The position numbers were made by a program, and so were the translations under genes. 64,000 bases of DNA from an uncultured Oscillospiraceae bacterium (GTDB lineage: Bacteria; Bacillota; Clostridia; Oscillospirales; Oscillospiraceae): the NCBI GenBank assembly GCA_947589225.1, contig CANQBC010000002.1, positions 1 to 64,000 on the forward strand, in the 5' to 3' direction. Under the pieces are notes generated by a model that worked only from the letters and a program-made list of their open reading frames with translations, was not told the DNA's origin and did not search any database. Positions 43,201 to 50,550 of this stretch are shown one piece after another. Every line of letters starts with the position of its first letter. The stretch's first letter is position 1.

Positions 43201-43811
43201 AGGGGCTTGAAGAGGTAGTCGCGCCTTTTGATGTGCGCCCGCTCGTGGGCCGCCACGTACTCCCGCGCCTGCGGGTCCATGTCCTCCGGCAGGTAAATTC
43301 GGGGCCTGATGAGGCCGAACACAAAGGGGGAGGGTACCGCGCCCGACTCCCAGATCCCCGGCTCCGTCTCCACCGCCCCGGCGACGCGGCGGCGGAGGGA
43401 CACGGCGGAGAACAGAAAATAGAGAAGCATCGCCGCCACACCGGCGGCCCACACCCACCCGGCGATGACGGTGAGCACGTGCAGCGGGTTGACGCTGGCC
43501 GCCGGCGACGGGGCGAATGTCTGGGAGAAGGCGGGGTTCACCGCGCCGTCCAGCGCCGGGACCCCGGTGTGGATGGTGGGGGCCGGGTCGTAGCGCACCG
43601 CGCTCTCGCTGAGCACCTCCCGGGAGGGGATGAGGCTCAGGACGCTCTCCACAGAGAAGGGGAGGGCCAGCCGTACCCCCACAAGCCCCCACATGACGCA
43701 GCGCACGTTTTTGGGCGCGCGCGTCATCAGGAGCCGCAGCACAACCACCGCCAGGATGAGCCACGACGCCTCCAGGGAGAGATTGAAAAGCTTCAGAAAT
43801 ACGGCCTCCAT
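40239..43811 (-). CDS. Very large BlaR1/MecR1-like M56 sensor-protease
   Basis: This 1190-aa protein has an N-terminal four-helix M56 metalloprotease domain (HERAH at 189-193, DIELACDEAV at 228-237). A transmembrane segment lies near 310-330, followed by a ~860-residue extracytoplasmic part. No penicillin-binding SxxK sensor domain is evident there. Instead it has a lipocalin-like segment (GRYVLTSEVNRNMGGGFWILL), repeated alpha/beta regions and a C-terminal YycH/YycI-like end (TPAYYFNFQSDEY, CTAVVDAYTGAVRMTAG). About twice the length of typical BlaR1, it probably senses another envelope signal. The start overlaps the blaI stop by four bases; after sensing, proteolysis would remove BlaI. Confidence 0.85.
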   Translation of the reverse strand: MEAVFLKLFNLSLEASWLILAVVVLRLLMTRAPKNVRCVMWGLVGVRLALPFSVESVLSLIPSREVLSESAVRYDPAPTIHTGVPALDGAVNPAFSQTFAPSPAASVNPLHVLTVIAGWVWAAGVAAMLLYFLFSAVSLRRRVAGAVETEPGIWESGAVPSPFVFGLIRPRIYLPEDMDPQAREYVAAHERAHIKRRDYLFKPLAFLVLAVYWFNPLVWLAYVLLCRDIELACDEAVLKELGAGAKKAYSQALLSAVTFHRHVAACPVAFGEGKLTQRVKNVLQWKKPVLWLTALSVLVCAVLAVCFLTDPRDDKEDLAGRYVLTSEVNRNMGGGFWILLREDGTVEYSEGYASSVLGEGTWKLEKTRVTVTESGGYGRTFTFDLRDGALVYNAGASDAFSYIRLPDGALFERDGGAEGEAGESTDVNADTDFVSFTPMGWRLNVSESGMARICDDSTGETRGDEVWRGEGFDRFVMWNDFNGNCALLRQGGKYKALDIREGKLYDIALRDDPDAALTPHDSYWEGPFWLLLDTPEGELALYTLGDEWAYPQSDPEFYASLFEKCAQSDGATSELLADVYVEIFDLDPERFLTELGSQDQRARENAAQLLVYGKASGDFDAFREMITGHQAVSDPAGLALAAVEEALEDYIEAMTYDDFPMNEAHSRWAQTFKDSSGVPRVTVNGSSGVEQTVPVPEGYGGASCETLCWLSDDALLVKGTYPGGTVFFLFDARTGVSHAAGSGEFYALLFGEGLDSDFYRSRRAAHYPQLMEADAKGFLCGLLTAGDAEANLDLAAQGAAADAETADRIDTLMYGLRDDPEVGDLAQTLRGKIGSLMAERTENMTPPTFEGIPQKQEPFTWSPELPSAALGIAAMPDWAPARPLDAGSVLPELEGRQFEGFDTLADLSKLHEWKIDLGGDAWWDGAALEERLSRAAATLWGGDVTVSNTDRGLELAAPMVDGFREVIRAGGVDGSDLVISYSARNDYTETAPYFTGNPVTAGESVAAARAMAAVFGMESLTAGDPSQLQADGEEHMVGWSLTLDGLPFMRSSVYAYVVDGRVTDFSVSLPAVSAVTGDAPRWFLTPEQALYCVNYARSTAHLNAVEGDGTYRSELIKAPEPVSVTLGWSDFFTNDRNELTPAYYFNFQSDEYRKEGVPWRDTCTAVVDAYTGAVRMTAGWEKWDSPFKAE

Positions 43812-44176
43812 CACTTGTCCTCCTCGTACTCGTCGATGAGCCGGCGGACGTCCTCCAGCTCCTTCTTCGTCACGCCCCGGCATCTGGCAAAGGCCGCCAC
43901 GAAGGCGGGCAGGGAGCCTTCAAAGGTCCTGTCCATCAGCTCGTCCATCTGCGCCGCCTGGGCCTCGGCCTTGGAGACCAGGCTCGTCACCGTGGCGTTC
44001 TCGTTTTTGAGGACGCCCCTCTCCGACAGGCGGCGTATCACCGTGTACGTGGTGGCCTTGGACCACCCCAGCCGGGTCTTGCACAGCTTGACAAGCTCCG
44101 TGGAGTTGACGGGTTCGTTCTCCCAGAGGATGAGGCAGAATTTATATTCGCTTTCAAAAATTTTCGGTGTCTCCAT
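43811..44176 (-). CDS. BlaI/MecI-family repressor
   Basis: This 121-aa winged-helix repressor begins with ESEYKFCLILWENEPVNSTELV and has KATTYTVIRRLSERGVLKNEN, typical of BlaI. It ends with helices for dimerisation and a cleavage region. It is co-transcribed with the M56 sensor. Its likely operator is the AT-rich palindrome over its own promoter (44192-44230). No beta-lactamase gene is in the window. Confidence 0.92.
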   Translation of the reverse strand: METPKIFESEYKFCLILWENEPVNSTELVKLCKTRLGWSKATTYTVIRRLSERGVLKNENATVTSLVSKAEAQAAQMDELMDRTFEGSLPAFVAAFARCRGVTKKELEDVRRLIDEYEEDK

Positions 44177-44191
44177 GTAAAGCGCCTCCGT

Positions 44192-44240
44192 AGGTTTAAT
44201 GGGTTAAACTAAGTCTAACAGATTAAACCTCTCCTGTCAA
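44192..44240 (-). promoter_or_regulatory. blaI promoter with palindromic operator
   Basis: On the minus strand TTGACA (44235-44240) and TAGACT (44212-44217) are spaced by 17 bases. AGGTTTAAT...ATTAAACCT (44192-44230) encloses the -10, and a second perfect palindrome GTTTAATGGGTTAAAC occupies 44194-44209. The geometry suggests autorepression by BlaI, although the usual TACA/TGTA core is not obvious. Confidence 0.7.
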
Positions 44241-44568
44241 GAGGAAAAGTACAAAAATATAAAAATCGGAAAAGGGGGGTCCCTTTTCCGGCGGGCCGCG
44301 GCCCCTTTGCGAATCGCTGTCGGCGGAGGGGCCCCGGTTGCTATATTGCCGCGTGTGGTGGGAGGGGCGGAGCCCCTCCTCCGGCGGCGTGCGCCCGTAA
44401 AGCGGTTCAGCCCTGTAAAGGAGGGAGAGCTCCCCATGGCCGCCGCTCCTCGGGGGAGACGCGGGAAAGTCTTTCGATAAGTTTCTCTCTCATGCTTTCT
44501 GCCTCGACAAAACAGTCTATCCCGGCACATGTCTTTCAAGGAGAACCGCAAAATCGGACATATCAAAA
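44241..44568. repeat. Hairpin-rich intergenic region
   Basis: Inverted repeats include GGAAAAGGG/CCCTTTTCC near 44269 and GGAGGGGC/GCCCCTCC near 44361. An open frame covers the stretch on the minus strand, but its Arg/Pro-rich translation and dense hairpins make a real protein unlikely. It adjoins the multi-hairpin element at 44569-44676. Confidence 0.4.
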
Positions 44569-44676
44569 ATTTATTTTTGTCATTGATATGCGGGAAAGAT
44601 CCCTGAATTTCACAAAATTCAGGGATTTTTCGCACGTTCCCCCTTGTCTGAAAAGGGCAAAGCCCTTTTTCGACAA
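44569..44676 (-). repeat. Multi-hairpin dispersed element, copy c
   Basis: Stem-loops are 44644-44676 (TTGTC and AAAAGGGC arms), 44599-44626 (perfect 12-pair ATCCCTGAATTT/AAATTCAGGGAT, loop CACA) and 44570-44589 (ATATCAA/TTGATAT). The CGCACGTTCCCCC linker is shared with the element at 8109-8303. It begins about 40 bases after the stop of the exporter gene, the same setting as the other copies. One stem present in copies a and b is missing. Confidence 0.7.
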
Positions 44677-44717
44677 CCAGACCGCGGGAAAAACTATGGG
44701 CAGAAGGGGAAAAAGCG

Positions 44718-45155
44718 TCAGCGGGTCTTGCTGCGGGTAAAGACGCGGTTCGGGATCTCAAGCATCAGGACGATGCCAAGGACGATCGCCACGGCGACGC
44801 GGACGGCGGTGAAGCCCCGGGTGAGGGCCTGATCGGTGTCGTTCATGATGAGATAGTAGGCCGTCCAATAGACGCCGGCGCCGGGAACCAGGGGTATGAT
44901 GCCGGAGATGAGGAAAACGGTCACGGGACAGCGGCGCCACACGGCGCAGACGCGGGAGGACAGGGTCACGATCATGGCGGCGATGAAGGTGGCCTCGGTC
45001 TGGGAGAGCCCCAGCTCCATAAGAAGCTCCACGAGAAAGAAGCCCACGCCGCCGATGAGGGCGCACAGGGGGTAATATCCGCGGGGAACGTCAAAGATAA
45101 GGGCAAAAGCCACGGTACCCGCGGCCGCGGCAAGAAAGTGGACGAATAAAGTCAC
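44718..45155 (-). CDS. ThrE-type exporter subunit, YjjB/DUF3815-like
   Basis: This 145-aa membrane protein has four or five helices and contains GYYPLCALIGGVGFFLVELLM and FLISGIIPLVPGAGVYWTAYYLI. The proline-glycine loop is shared with the second half of threonine/serine exporters. Translation starts at GTG 45155, overlapping the upstream stop by three bases. With the next gene it makes a split transporter equivalent to single-chain ThrE. Confidence 0.87.
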   Translation of the reverse strand: MTLFVHFLAAAAGTVAFALIFDVPRGYYPLCALIGGVGFFLVELLMELGLSQTEATFIAAMIVTLSSRVCAVWRRCPVTVFLISGIIPLVPGAGVYWTAYYLIMNDTDQALTRGFTAVRVAVAIVLGIVLMLEIPNRVFTRSKTR

Positions 45156-45934
45156 ATCAACATACCTCCCGAAATATGGCGGTAGACGGTGAACACCACG
45201 CCGACGCCGACGGCGATGCACAGAAAGACGAGAAGCGCGTCCAGGAGCCTCACCGCGCCGGAGATGTAGTCCCCGTCGGCGATGTCCCGGATGCCGTTGG
45301 TGAAAGCCACGCCGGGAACCAGGGGGATGATGGAACCGATGACCATGCGGCTCAGGTCGCGGCCGAAGCCGATCTTATAGAGGAAAATGCAGATCACGGT
45401 GACAAGGGCGCCGCCCAGAAGGTTGCCGGAGATGTTGGACATGTGGGGGGCGGAGATGTAGAGCACAAAGACGTAGAGGATGAGGCCGGCCAGGAAAGCC
45501 GCCAGGCAGTCGACGGGCCCGCCGCCAAACATACAGCAGAAGGCCGCGGAGCCGAGTCCCGAGGAAAGTATTTGCAGAAGCTTCGGCGGTTCCGGGAGAT
45601 TCTTTATGCGCTCAAGCTCCTGTTTTACCTCGGGGAGCGTGTATTTGCCCTGCTCGATCTCGCGGGAGAGCTGGTTAATGGCCACGACCTTGGAAAGGCG
45701 CGCGCCGTGGACGCGGCTCTGCCTGACCTTGGCAAAGTGCCCCCGCTCGGTGGTGCCCGTGGCAAAGAGGCCGTTTGCCAGGACGAAAAACTCCTTGTGG
45801 CTCTCGTCCACGCCGAAATACTGGGAGATACGCTGCATGGTCTCCTCCACCCGAAAGATCTCCGCGCCGGACTCAAGCAGTATATGCCCCGCCTCAACGG
45901 CGGTCTCAAGAACCTCGTCCATGGAGTATTTCAT
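45152..45934 (-). CDS. ThrE-type exporter subunit, YjjP/DUF1212-like
   Basis: This 260-aa protein has a cytoplasmic N-terminal domain (~110 residues; AVEAGHILLESGAEIFRVEE, FFVLANGLFAT) and five or so helices, including IGSIIPLVPGVAFTNGIRDI. It pairs with the YjjB-like protein to export amino acids or, as suggested for E. coli YjjPB, succinate. A dicarboxylate role would fit the nearby decarboxylase operon but is speculative. ATG 45934 follows a weak GGTGG site. Confidence 0.87.
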   Translation of the reverse strand: MKYSMDEVLETAVEAGHILLESGAEIFRVEETMQRISQYFGVDESHKEFFVLANGLFATGTTERGHFAKVRQSRVHGARLSKVVAINQLSREIEQGKYTLPEVKQELERIKNLPEPPKLLQILSSGLGSAAFCCMFGGGPVDCLAAFLAGLILYVFVLYISAPHMSNISGNLLGGALVTVICIFLYKIGFGRDLSRMVIGSIIPLVPGVAFTNGIRDIADGDYISGAVRLLDALLVFLCIAVGVGVVFTVYRHISGGMLM

Positions 45935-46155
45935 TTGCGCCACCCGCCTTTTAAAAGTGTACACAAAGGATATCACACAAGAACGGGAAATTCAACCGGG
46001 TGAGAGACAAAATATCGCGCCGTCCCCGCGCGCGGCCCTTTTGCGGGCCCGCCTTACCCGCTGTTTTGTCCAACGGCCTCGCCGGCCCGAATTTAAACTC
46101 GTGATCTTTGCAGGAAAACACGTCAATTTATGTGTGAATTTGGCGATTCTCATAG
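45935..46155. other. Intergenic stretch between exporter and decarboxylase operons
   Basis: This region holds divergent promoter space; I see no gene and no clear riboswitch. Confidence 0.4.
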
Positions 46156-46184
46156 TTGCAATCTTCCCGCTTTGGTGGTATTAT
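46156..46184 (+). promoter_or_regulatory. Promoter of the decarboxylase operon
   Basis: TTGCAA is followed after 17 bases by TATTAT, about 100 bases before the first gene. Confidence 0.6.
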
Positions 46185-46284
46185 AAAATGGGTTGGGATT
46201 GGAGAATCGCGGAGTGATTGGAAGGATCCGGGCCCGAAAGACACATTTTGCCCTTTACCTATGTAAAATGGAGGTAATAATTGC

Positions 46285-47682
46285 ATGAAAAGGGTTCAAT
46301 TTACTGAAACGGTGTTGAGAGACGCCAACCAGTCGCTGATGGCGACAAGGCTCCCCTACGCCGACTACGAGGAGATCCTGCCCACTATGGACAAGGCGGG
46401 GTACTACTCCGTGGAGTGTTGGGGCGGGGCCACCTTTGACTCCTGCCTTCGGTATCTGGGCGAGGATCCCTGGGAGAGGCTTCGCAAGATCCGCGCCGCC
46501 ATGCCGGGCACCCGGCTTCAGATGCTCCTGCGGGGCCAGAATCTTCTTGGCTACCGCCACTACCACGACGACGTGGTGGAGAAGTTCGTGGAGCTCAGCA
46601 TCAAGAACGGCATCGACGTGATTCGCATCTTCGACGCCCTTAACGACTTCCGGAATATAAAAACGGCCCTTGAGGCCACGAAGAAGTACGGGACCGCGCG
46701 TACCGTTGCCTCCGGGTGCATCAGCTACACCCAGAGCCCCGTCCACACGGTCGCCAAATACGTGGAGATGTGCAAGGAGCTTAAAAAGATGGGCTTCGAC
46801 ACCATCTGCCTCAAGGACATGGCCGGCACCATGTCCCCCGCCGAGGCCGAGGGCCTTATAAAGGGCATCAAGGACGAGGTGGGCGACATCCCCCTCATCC
46901 TCCACACCCACTGCACCACGGGCATGGCGTATATGACGCTTTTGAAGGCCGTGGAGTCCGGCGTGGACGTCATCGACACCGCCACGTCCTGCTTCTCTAA
47001 CGGCACCAGCCAGGCCGCCACGGAGACCCTCTATTACGCCCTCACCCAGATGGGCTATGAGACGGGCCTTGACGAGGATGTCATCAACAAGGTCAACGAC
47101 TTTTTCAAGCCCGTGAAGCAAAAGTACATTGACTCCGGGCTTATCAATCCCAAGTCCATGGGTACCGATGCCCAAGCGCTGGTCTACAAGGTCCCCGGGG
47201 GGATGCTCTCCAACATGATCGCCAACCTCAAGGACATGAACGCGCTGGACAGATTTGACGAGGCGCTGCTGGAGATACCCGGCGTCCGCGCCGACCTGGG
47301 CTATCCCCCGCTTGTCACGCCCCTCTCCCAGATGGTGGGCAACCAGGCCGTGATCAACGTGCTGATGGGCGAGCGGTATAAGCAGATCTCCACCGAGATC
47401 AAAAACTATTTCCGGGGCGAGTACGGCATCGCGCCCGCGCCTGTGAGCGCGGAGCTTCAGAAGAAGATCCTGGGAGACGGCCAGCCCGTGGACTGCCGTG
47501 TTGAGGACTCAAAGAGAACGGGGAAGGAATTTGAGGACGCGAAGGCCGCCCTTGGGGCGCTGGCTGGATCCGAGGAGGATCTGATGAGCTGGATTTGCTT
47601 CCCCGATCAGACCATAAAGTTCCTCAAGGACCGCCGTGAGCGGGAGGAGCACCACGTCAAGTACTCCATCGTGGAGGAGTGA
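46285..47682 (+). CDS. oadA: Oxaloacetate decarboxylase alpha subunit (carboxyltransferase)
   Basis: This 465-aa enzyme moves carboxyl from oxaloacetate (or a related acid) to biotin. Metal and substrate motifs are ETVLRDANQSLMATR, the carboxylated-lysine site CLKDMAGTM and LHTHCTTGMA. It has the TIM-barrel and C-terminal carboxylase domain but no biotinyl domain, which is a separate gene downstream. GGAGGTAATAATTGC precedes the ATG. It works with a membrane beta subunit to pump sodium ions. A pyruvate carboxylase subunit B is the alternative, but the beta subunit in the operon excludes that. Confidence 0.93.
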   Translation: MKRVQFTETVLRDANQSLMATRLPYADYEEILPTMDKAGYYSVECWGGATFDSCLRYLGEDPWERLRKIRAAMPGTRLQMLLRGQNLLGYRHYHDDVVEKFVELSIKNGIDVIRIFDALNDFRNIKTALEATKKYGTARTVASGCISYTQSPVHTVAKYVEMCKELKKMGFDTICLKDMAGTMSPAEAEGLIKGIKDEVGDIPLILHTHCTTGMAYMTLLKAVESGVDVIDTATSCFSNGTSQAATETLYYALTQMGYETGLDEDVINKVNDFFKPVKQKYIDSGLINPKSMGTDAQALVYKVPGGMLSNMIANLKDMNALDRFDEALLEIPGVRADLGYPPLVTPLSQMVGNQAVINVLMGERYKQISTEIKNYFRGEYGIAPAPVSAELQKKILGDGQPVDCRVEDSKRTGKEFEDAKAALGALAGSEEDLMSWICFPDQTIKFLKDRREREEHHVKYSIVEE

Positions 47683-47691
47683 GGGATCGCC

Positions 47692-48033
47692 ATGGAATTT
47701 AAAATGAATGTGGGCGAGGCGCTCGTTGACGCCGTCATGGGCTACGCCGTCGTGTTTTTGGGGATCGCGCTTCTGGTGCTGGTGGTGGTGCTGACAGGCA
47801 GGATCATGTCCGCCAAAAAGTCCACCCCCGCCCCCGCCGCCGCGGAGAATAAGCCCGCCCCCGTCCCCCTGACGCGCCCCGAGCCGGAGGCTCCCGGAAC
47901 CGCGGGGGATCTGAAGCTCTACGACACCCCCGACCGGGACGCGGCCATGATCATGGCCATCGTGGCAAACGAGCTGAAAATGCCGCTCAATGAATTACGC
48001 TTCATCTCTATCAGGGAGGTTCATAAAAAATGA
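47692..48033 (+). CDS. Decarboxylase gamma-type subunit (OadG-like)
   Basis: This 113-aa protein has one N-terminal transmembrane helix (VMGYAVVFLGIALLVLVVVL), a Pro/Ala linker and a short C-terminal domain (RDAAMIMAIVANEL, RFISIREV). It is the anchor subunit that tethers the soluble carboxyltransferase to the membrane pump. It overlaps the biotin-carrier gene by four bases. Confidence 0.85.
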   Translation: MEFKMNVGEALVDAVMGYAVVFLGIALLVLVVVLTGRIMSAKKSTPAPAAAENKPAPVPLTRPEPEAPGTAGDLKLYDTPDRDAAMIMAIVANELKMPLNELRFISIREVHKK

Positions 48034-48434
48034 AATATTTAGTTACGCTCAACGGCAAGACCTATGAGGTGGAGGTGGAGCACGGCGAGGCCATGCTTCT
48101 TGACGAGTACGACGCCATCGCTCCGGCCCCCACAGCCCCCGCCGCTCCCACGCCCGTGGGCCCGGCAGCCCCGGCGGCCCCGGCGGCTCCGGCGCCCGCC
48201 GCCCCGCAGGGGCTTGCCGCGGGCGAGCCGGTAAACGCCCCCATGCCGGGGAATATTGTCAAGGTCAACGTGAAGGCCGGGGACGCGGTGAAATCCGGCG
48301 ACGTGCTGGTGGTGCTGGAGGCCATGAAGATGGAAAACGAGATCATGGCTCCCCGTGACGGGTCTGTTGCCCAGGTCGTGACGCAGAAGGGCGCGAAGGT
48401 GGAGACCGGCGCGCCGCTGGTCATTCTCGCGTAA
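48030..48434 (+). CDS. Biotin carrier protein of the sodium-pumping decarboxylase
   Basis: This 134-aa protein starts with a short beta domain, followed by an Ala/Pro hinge (~residues 34-62) and a biotinyl domain with the biotin-lysine motif VLEAMKMENEI. It shuttles carboxyl-biotin between the alpha and beta subunits. The long hinge gives reach. Confidence 0.93.
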   Translation: MKYLVTLNGKTYEVEVEHGEAMLLDEYDAIAPAPTAPAAPTPVGPAAPAAPAAPAPAAPQGLAAGEPVNAPMPGNIVKVNVKAGDAVKSGDVLVVLEAMKMENEIMAPRDGSVAQVVTQKGAKVETGAPLVILA

Positions 48435-48447
48435 GGGGGCCTTAAAT

Positions 48448-49650
48448 TTGAACATTTTGGAGACCTTAAAGGGGCTGTGGATGGAATCCGGCTTCATGGG
48501 CTTCTTTTCCGGGGACGGATGGAAGTCGCTCGTCATGATCGCGGTGGCCTGTGTGCTCCTGTATCTGGGCATTAAGAAAAAATTTGAGCCGTTGCTTCTG
48601 GTCGGCATTGCTTTCGGGTGCCTTTTGACCAACCTTCCCGGCGCGGGGCTTTACCACATGGAGCTGTGGGATGAGTTCCTCAATGAGGCAAGTCCCTACT
48701 ACCACAGCTATGGCCACATCCTCAAGGAGGGCGGCCTTATCGACATCCTCTACATCGGCGTGAAATCCGGCCTCTACCCCTCCCTCATCTTTATCGGCGT
48801 GGGCGCCATGACGGACTTCGGGCCGCTCATCGCCAACCCCAAGAGCTTCTTTCTGGGCGCGGCGGCGCAGTTCGGCGTGTTCTTCGCCTTCTTCGGCGCC
48901 GTGCTGCTGGGCTTTCCCGGCGCGGCGGCCGCCGCTATCGGCATCATCGGCGGCGCGGACGGCCCCACGGCCATCCTCACCTGCACGCTCCTGGCCCCGG
49001 CGCTTCTTGGCCCCATCGCCATCGCCGCCTATTCCTACATGGCTCTGATCCCCATGATCCAGCCGCCCATCATGCGGGCGCTGACCACCGAGAAGGAGCG
49101 GGCTGTCAAGATGGAGCAGCTTCGCGAGGTCAGCAAGACCGAGAAGATCGTGTTCCCCATCGTGGTGGCCGGGTTCGTTATCCTGCTCCTGCCCTCCACC
49201 GCGCCCCTCATCGGGTGCCTGATGTTCGGAAACCTCCTGAGGGAGACGGGGGTCACGGAGCGGCTCTCCGACGTGGCCCAGAACGCCCTCATGAACATCG
49301 TGACGCTGTTTTTGGGCGTTTCCGTGGGCGCCACCACGGTGGCCGGCCGGTTCCTGACGCTGGACACGCTGAAGATCGTGGCGTTGGGCCTTATCGCCTT
49401 CTGCTTCTCCACGGTGGGCGGGCTCCTCGTGGGCAAGCTCATGTATAAGCTCTCCGGCGGGAAGATCAACCCCCTCATCGGCGCGGCCGGCGTCTCCGCC
49501 GTCCCCATGGCGGCGCGTGTGGCACAGGTGGAGGGCCAGAAGGCCAACCCCTCCAATTTCCTCCTCATGCACGCCATGGGCCCCAACGTGGCCGGCGTCA
49601 TAGGCAGCGCCATCGCGGCGGGCTTCCTTATCAAGGTGTTCGGCGCGTAA
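48448..49650 (+). CDS. oadB: Sodium-pumping decarboxylase beta subunit
   Basis: This 400-aa, nine-to-eleven-helix membrane protein decarboxylates carboxybiotin and pumps Na+ outward. It has GAMTDFGPLIANP, the IGIIGGADGPTAI loop with the Na+-site Asp, and the late GAAGVSAVPMAARVAQ. The same subunit serves oxaloacetate, methylmalonyl-CoA and glutaconyl-CoA decarboxylases; the alpha subunit here decides for oxaloacetate. It ends the operon at a strong terminator. Confidence 0.94.
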   Translation: MNILETLKGLWMESGFMGFFSGDGWKSLVMIAVACVLLYLGIKKKFEPLLLVGIAFGCLLTNLPGAGLYHMELWDEFLNEASPYYHSYGHILKEGGLIDILYIGVKSGLYPSLIFIGVGAMTDFGPLIANPKSFFLGAAAQFGVFFAFFGAVLLGFPGAAAAAIGIIGGADGPTAILTCTLLAPALLGPIAIAAYSYMALIPMIQPPIMRALTTEKERAVKMEQLREVSKTEKIVFPIVVAGFVILLLPSTAPLIGCLMFGNLLRETGVTERLSDVAQNALMNIVTLFLGVSVGATTVAGRFLTLDTLKIVALGLIAFCFSTVGGLLVGKLMYKLSGGKINPLIGAAGVSAVPMAARVAQVEGQKANPSNFLLMHAMGPNVAGVIGSAIAAGFLIKVFGA

Positions 49651-49706
49651 ACGCCGTCGGAGAAAAGGACGCAGCGGCTTTCTTCTGACTGATCGTAAAA
49701 CAGCCG

Positions 49707-50200
49707 TCATCCGCGACGGCGGACAAAAACGCTCCGGGCGAGGACAAAATCGCCGGAGCGTTTTTCTATTCGATACGGGCGGATCATTAAAGGCAAGATT
49801 TTGATCAACCGGTTTAACGGGCGGCAGCCTTTCTTTACATATGGGTCGTATAATATCCTGATACGCGAGCGCATACTTATTGGCTTTTCTTTTTTATCCG
49901 CTTCCCGCTTTGCGCGGCGCGTTGATGAAGCAGGCAAATAAACGATCAAGAGCAATAATTCAACAGGAACCGAATATAGACCGAGAAGCAGGGCGCTTAT
50001 AAATGTCCCCGGCATGAGATATAAACCGCGTCTCTTCCGCTCCCTTGTAATATGATATTCAACGGTCGCTAAGGCAATGGGAACCGCGATAAAGAGGACG
50101 GTGGCAATATTAAAACGGCCGCGGATCCCCCCCCTGTCAGCGCCGACGACGGCCCTCCTTCAAAACTAAATGTCCGGGGCTGCTCAACAGGCATGATCAT
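49707..50200 (-). pseudogene. Frameshifted small membrane-protein gene with a G8 tract
   Basis: From 49707 to about 50127 the minus strand codes in one frame for a membrane protein (NIATVLFIAVPIALATVEYH, MPGTFISALLLGLYSVPVELLLL, then a basic tail). In that frame a TGA stands just upstream, with no good start. In the neighbouring frame an ATG at 50194 or 50200 begins MPVEQPRTFSFEGG and reaches the same point. The two frames would join if the run of eight G (50127-50134 as C on the plus strand) had nine. The gene is therefore broken or phase-variable. The end of the frame overlaps the oadB terminator. Confidence 0.5.
49725..49765. terminator. Terminator after oadB
   Basis: AAAAACGCTCCG pairs with CGGAGCGTTTTT, extended inside by GCGA/TCGC, with T-runs on both sides. 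Confidence 0.92.
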
Positions 50201-50249
50201 GCCCGCAATCTGAGTCCACCTATATTGGGGCAGGCGCCAAAATCGATCG

Positions 50250-50439
50250 TTATGAATATCGGTTGTTATATAGGCGCATAACCCGGTAAAGCTCTGCCCG
50301 GGTCATGCGCCGAGCCTGCCGATTTCTAACCGCAGTCTCCGGAAGCAGAGGGCGAAATAAGCGCATCGCGCCTGAACCCATACGGAATATGGAACGCCAT
50401 TATAGCCAGCTCCACCTCCTGTATCGGTAGTTCGTTCAT
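50250..50439 (-). pseudogene. Frameshifted remnant of a small basic protein
   Basis: ATG 50439 with GGAGGATCGC before it starts MNELPIQEVELAIMAFHIPY, but the frame stops after 37 residues. A one-base shift near the ALIS codons continues without interruption as RPLLPETAVRNRQARR, MTRAELYRVMRLYNNRYS to 50250. The parts together would be about 61 residues. I do not recognise the family. The region 50200-50550 is otherwise without genes. Confidence 0.4.
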
Positions 50440-50550
50440 GCGATCCTCCGGCGAGGCCGCGGAGGGACACACATTCCCGTTCACCCTGTAAGCACGGTTT
50501 TACTGCCGTTGGCCGCAGAAGTCCCGCTATTGTTGAAGATCAGTACCAAA

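Noticed and set aside
40239..43811. Beta-lactam resistance locus
   Set aside because: The sensor shows no penicillin-binding motif to my eye and no beta-lactamase gene is nearby, so the BlaI/BlaR1 names describe families only.
40086..44180. Long plus-strand frames opposite the BlaR1-like gene
   Set aside because: They mirror the codon pattern of the real gene, lack ribosome sites and show Arg/Pro/His-rich translations.
44237..44761. 174-codon minus-strand frame between blaI and the exporter
   Set aside because: It spans several stem-loops and the multi-hairpin element, has an Arg/Pro-rich translation and no ribosome site I can support.
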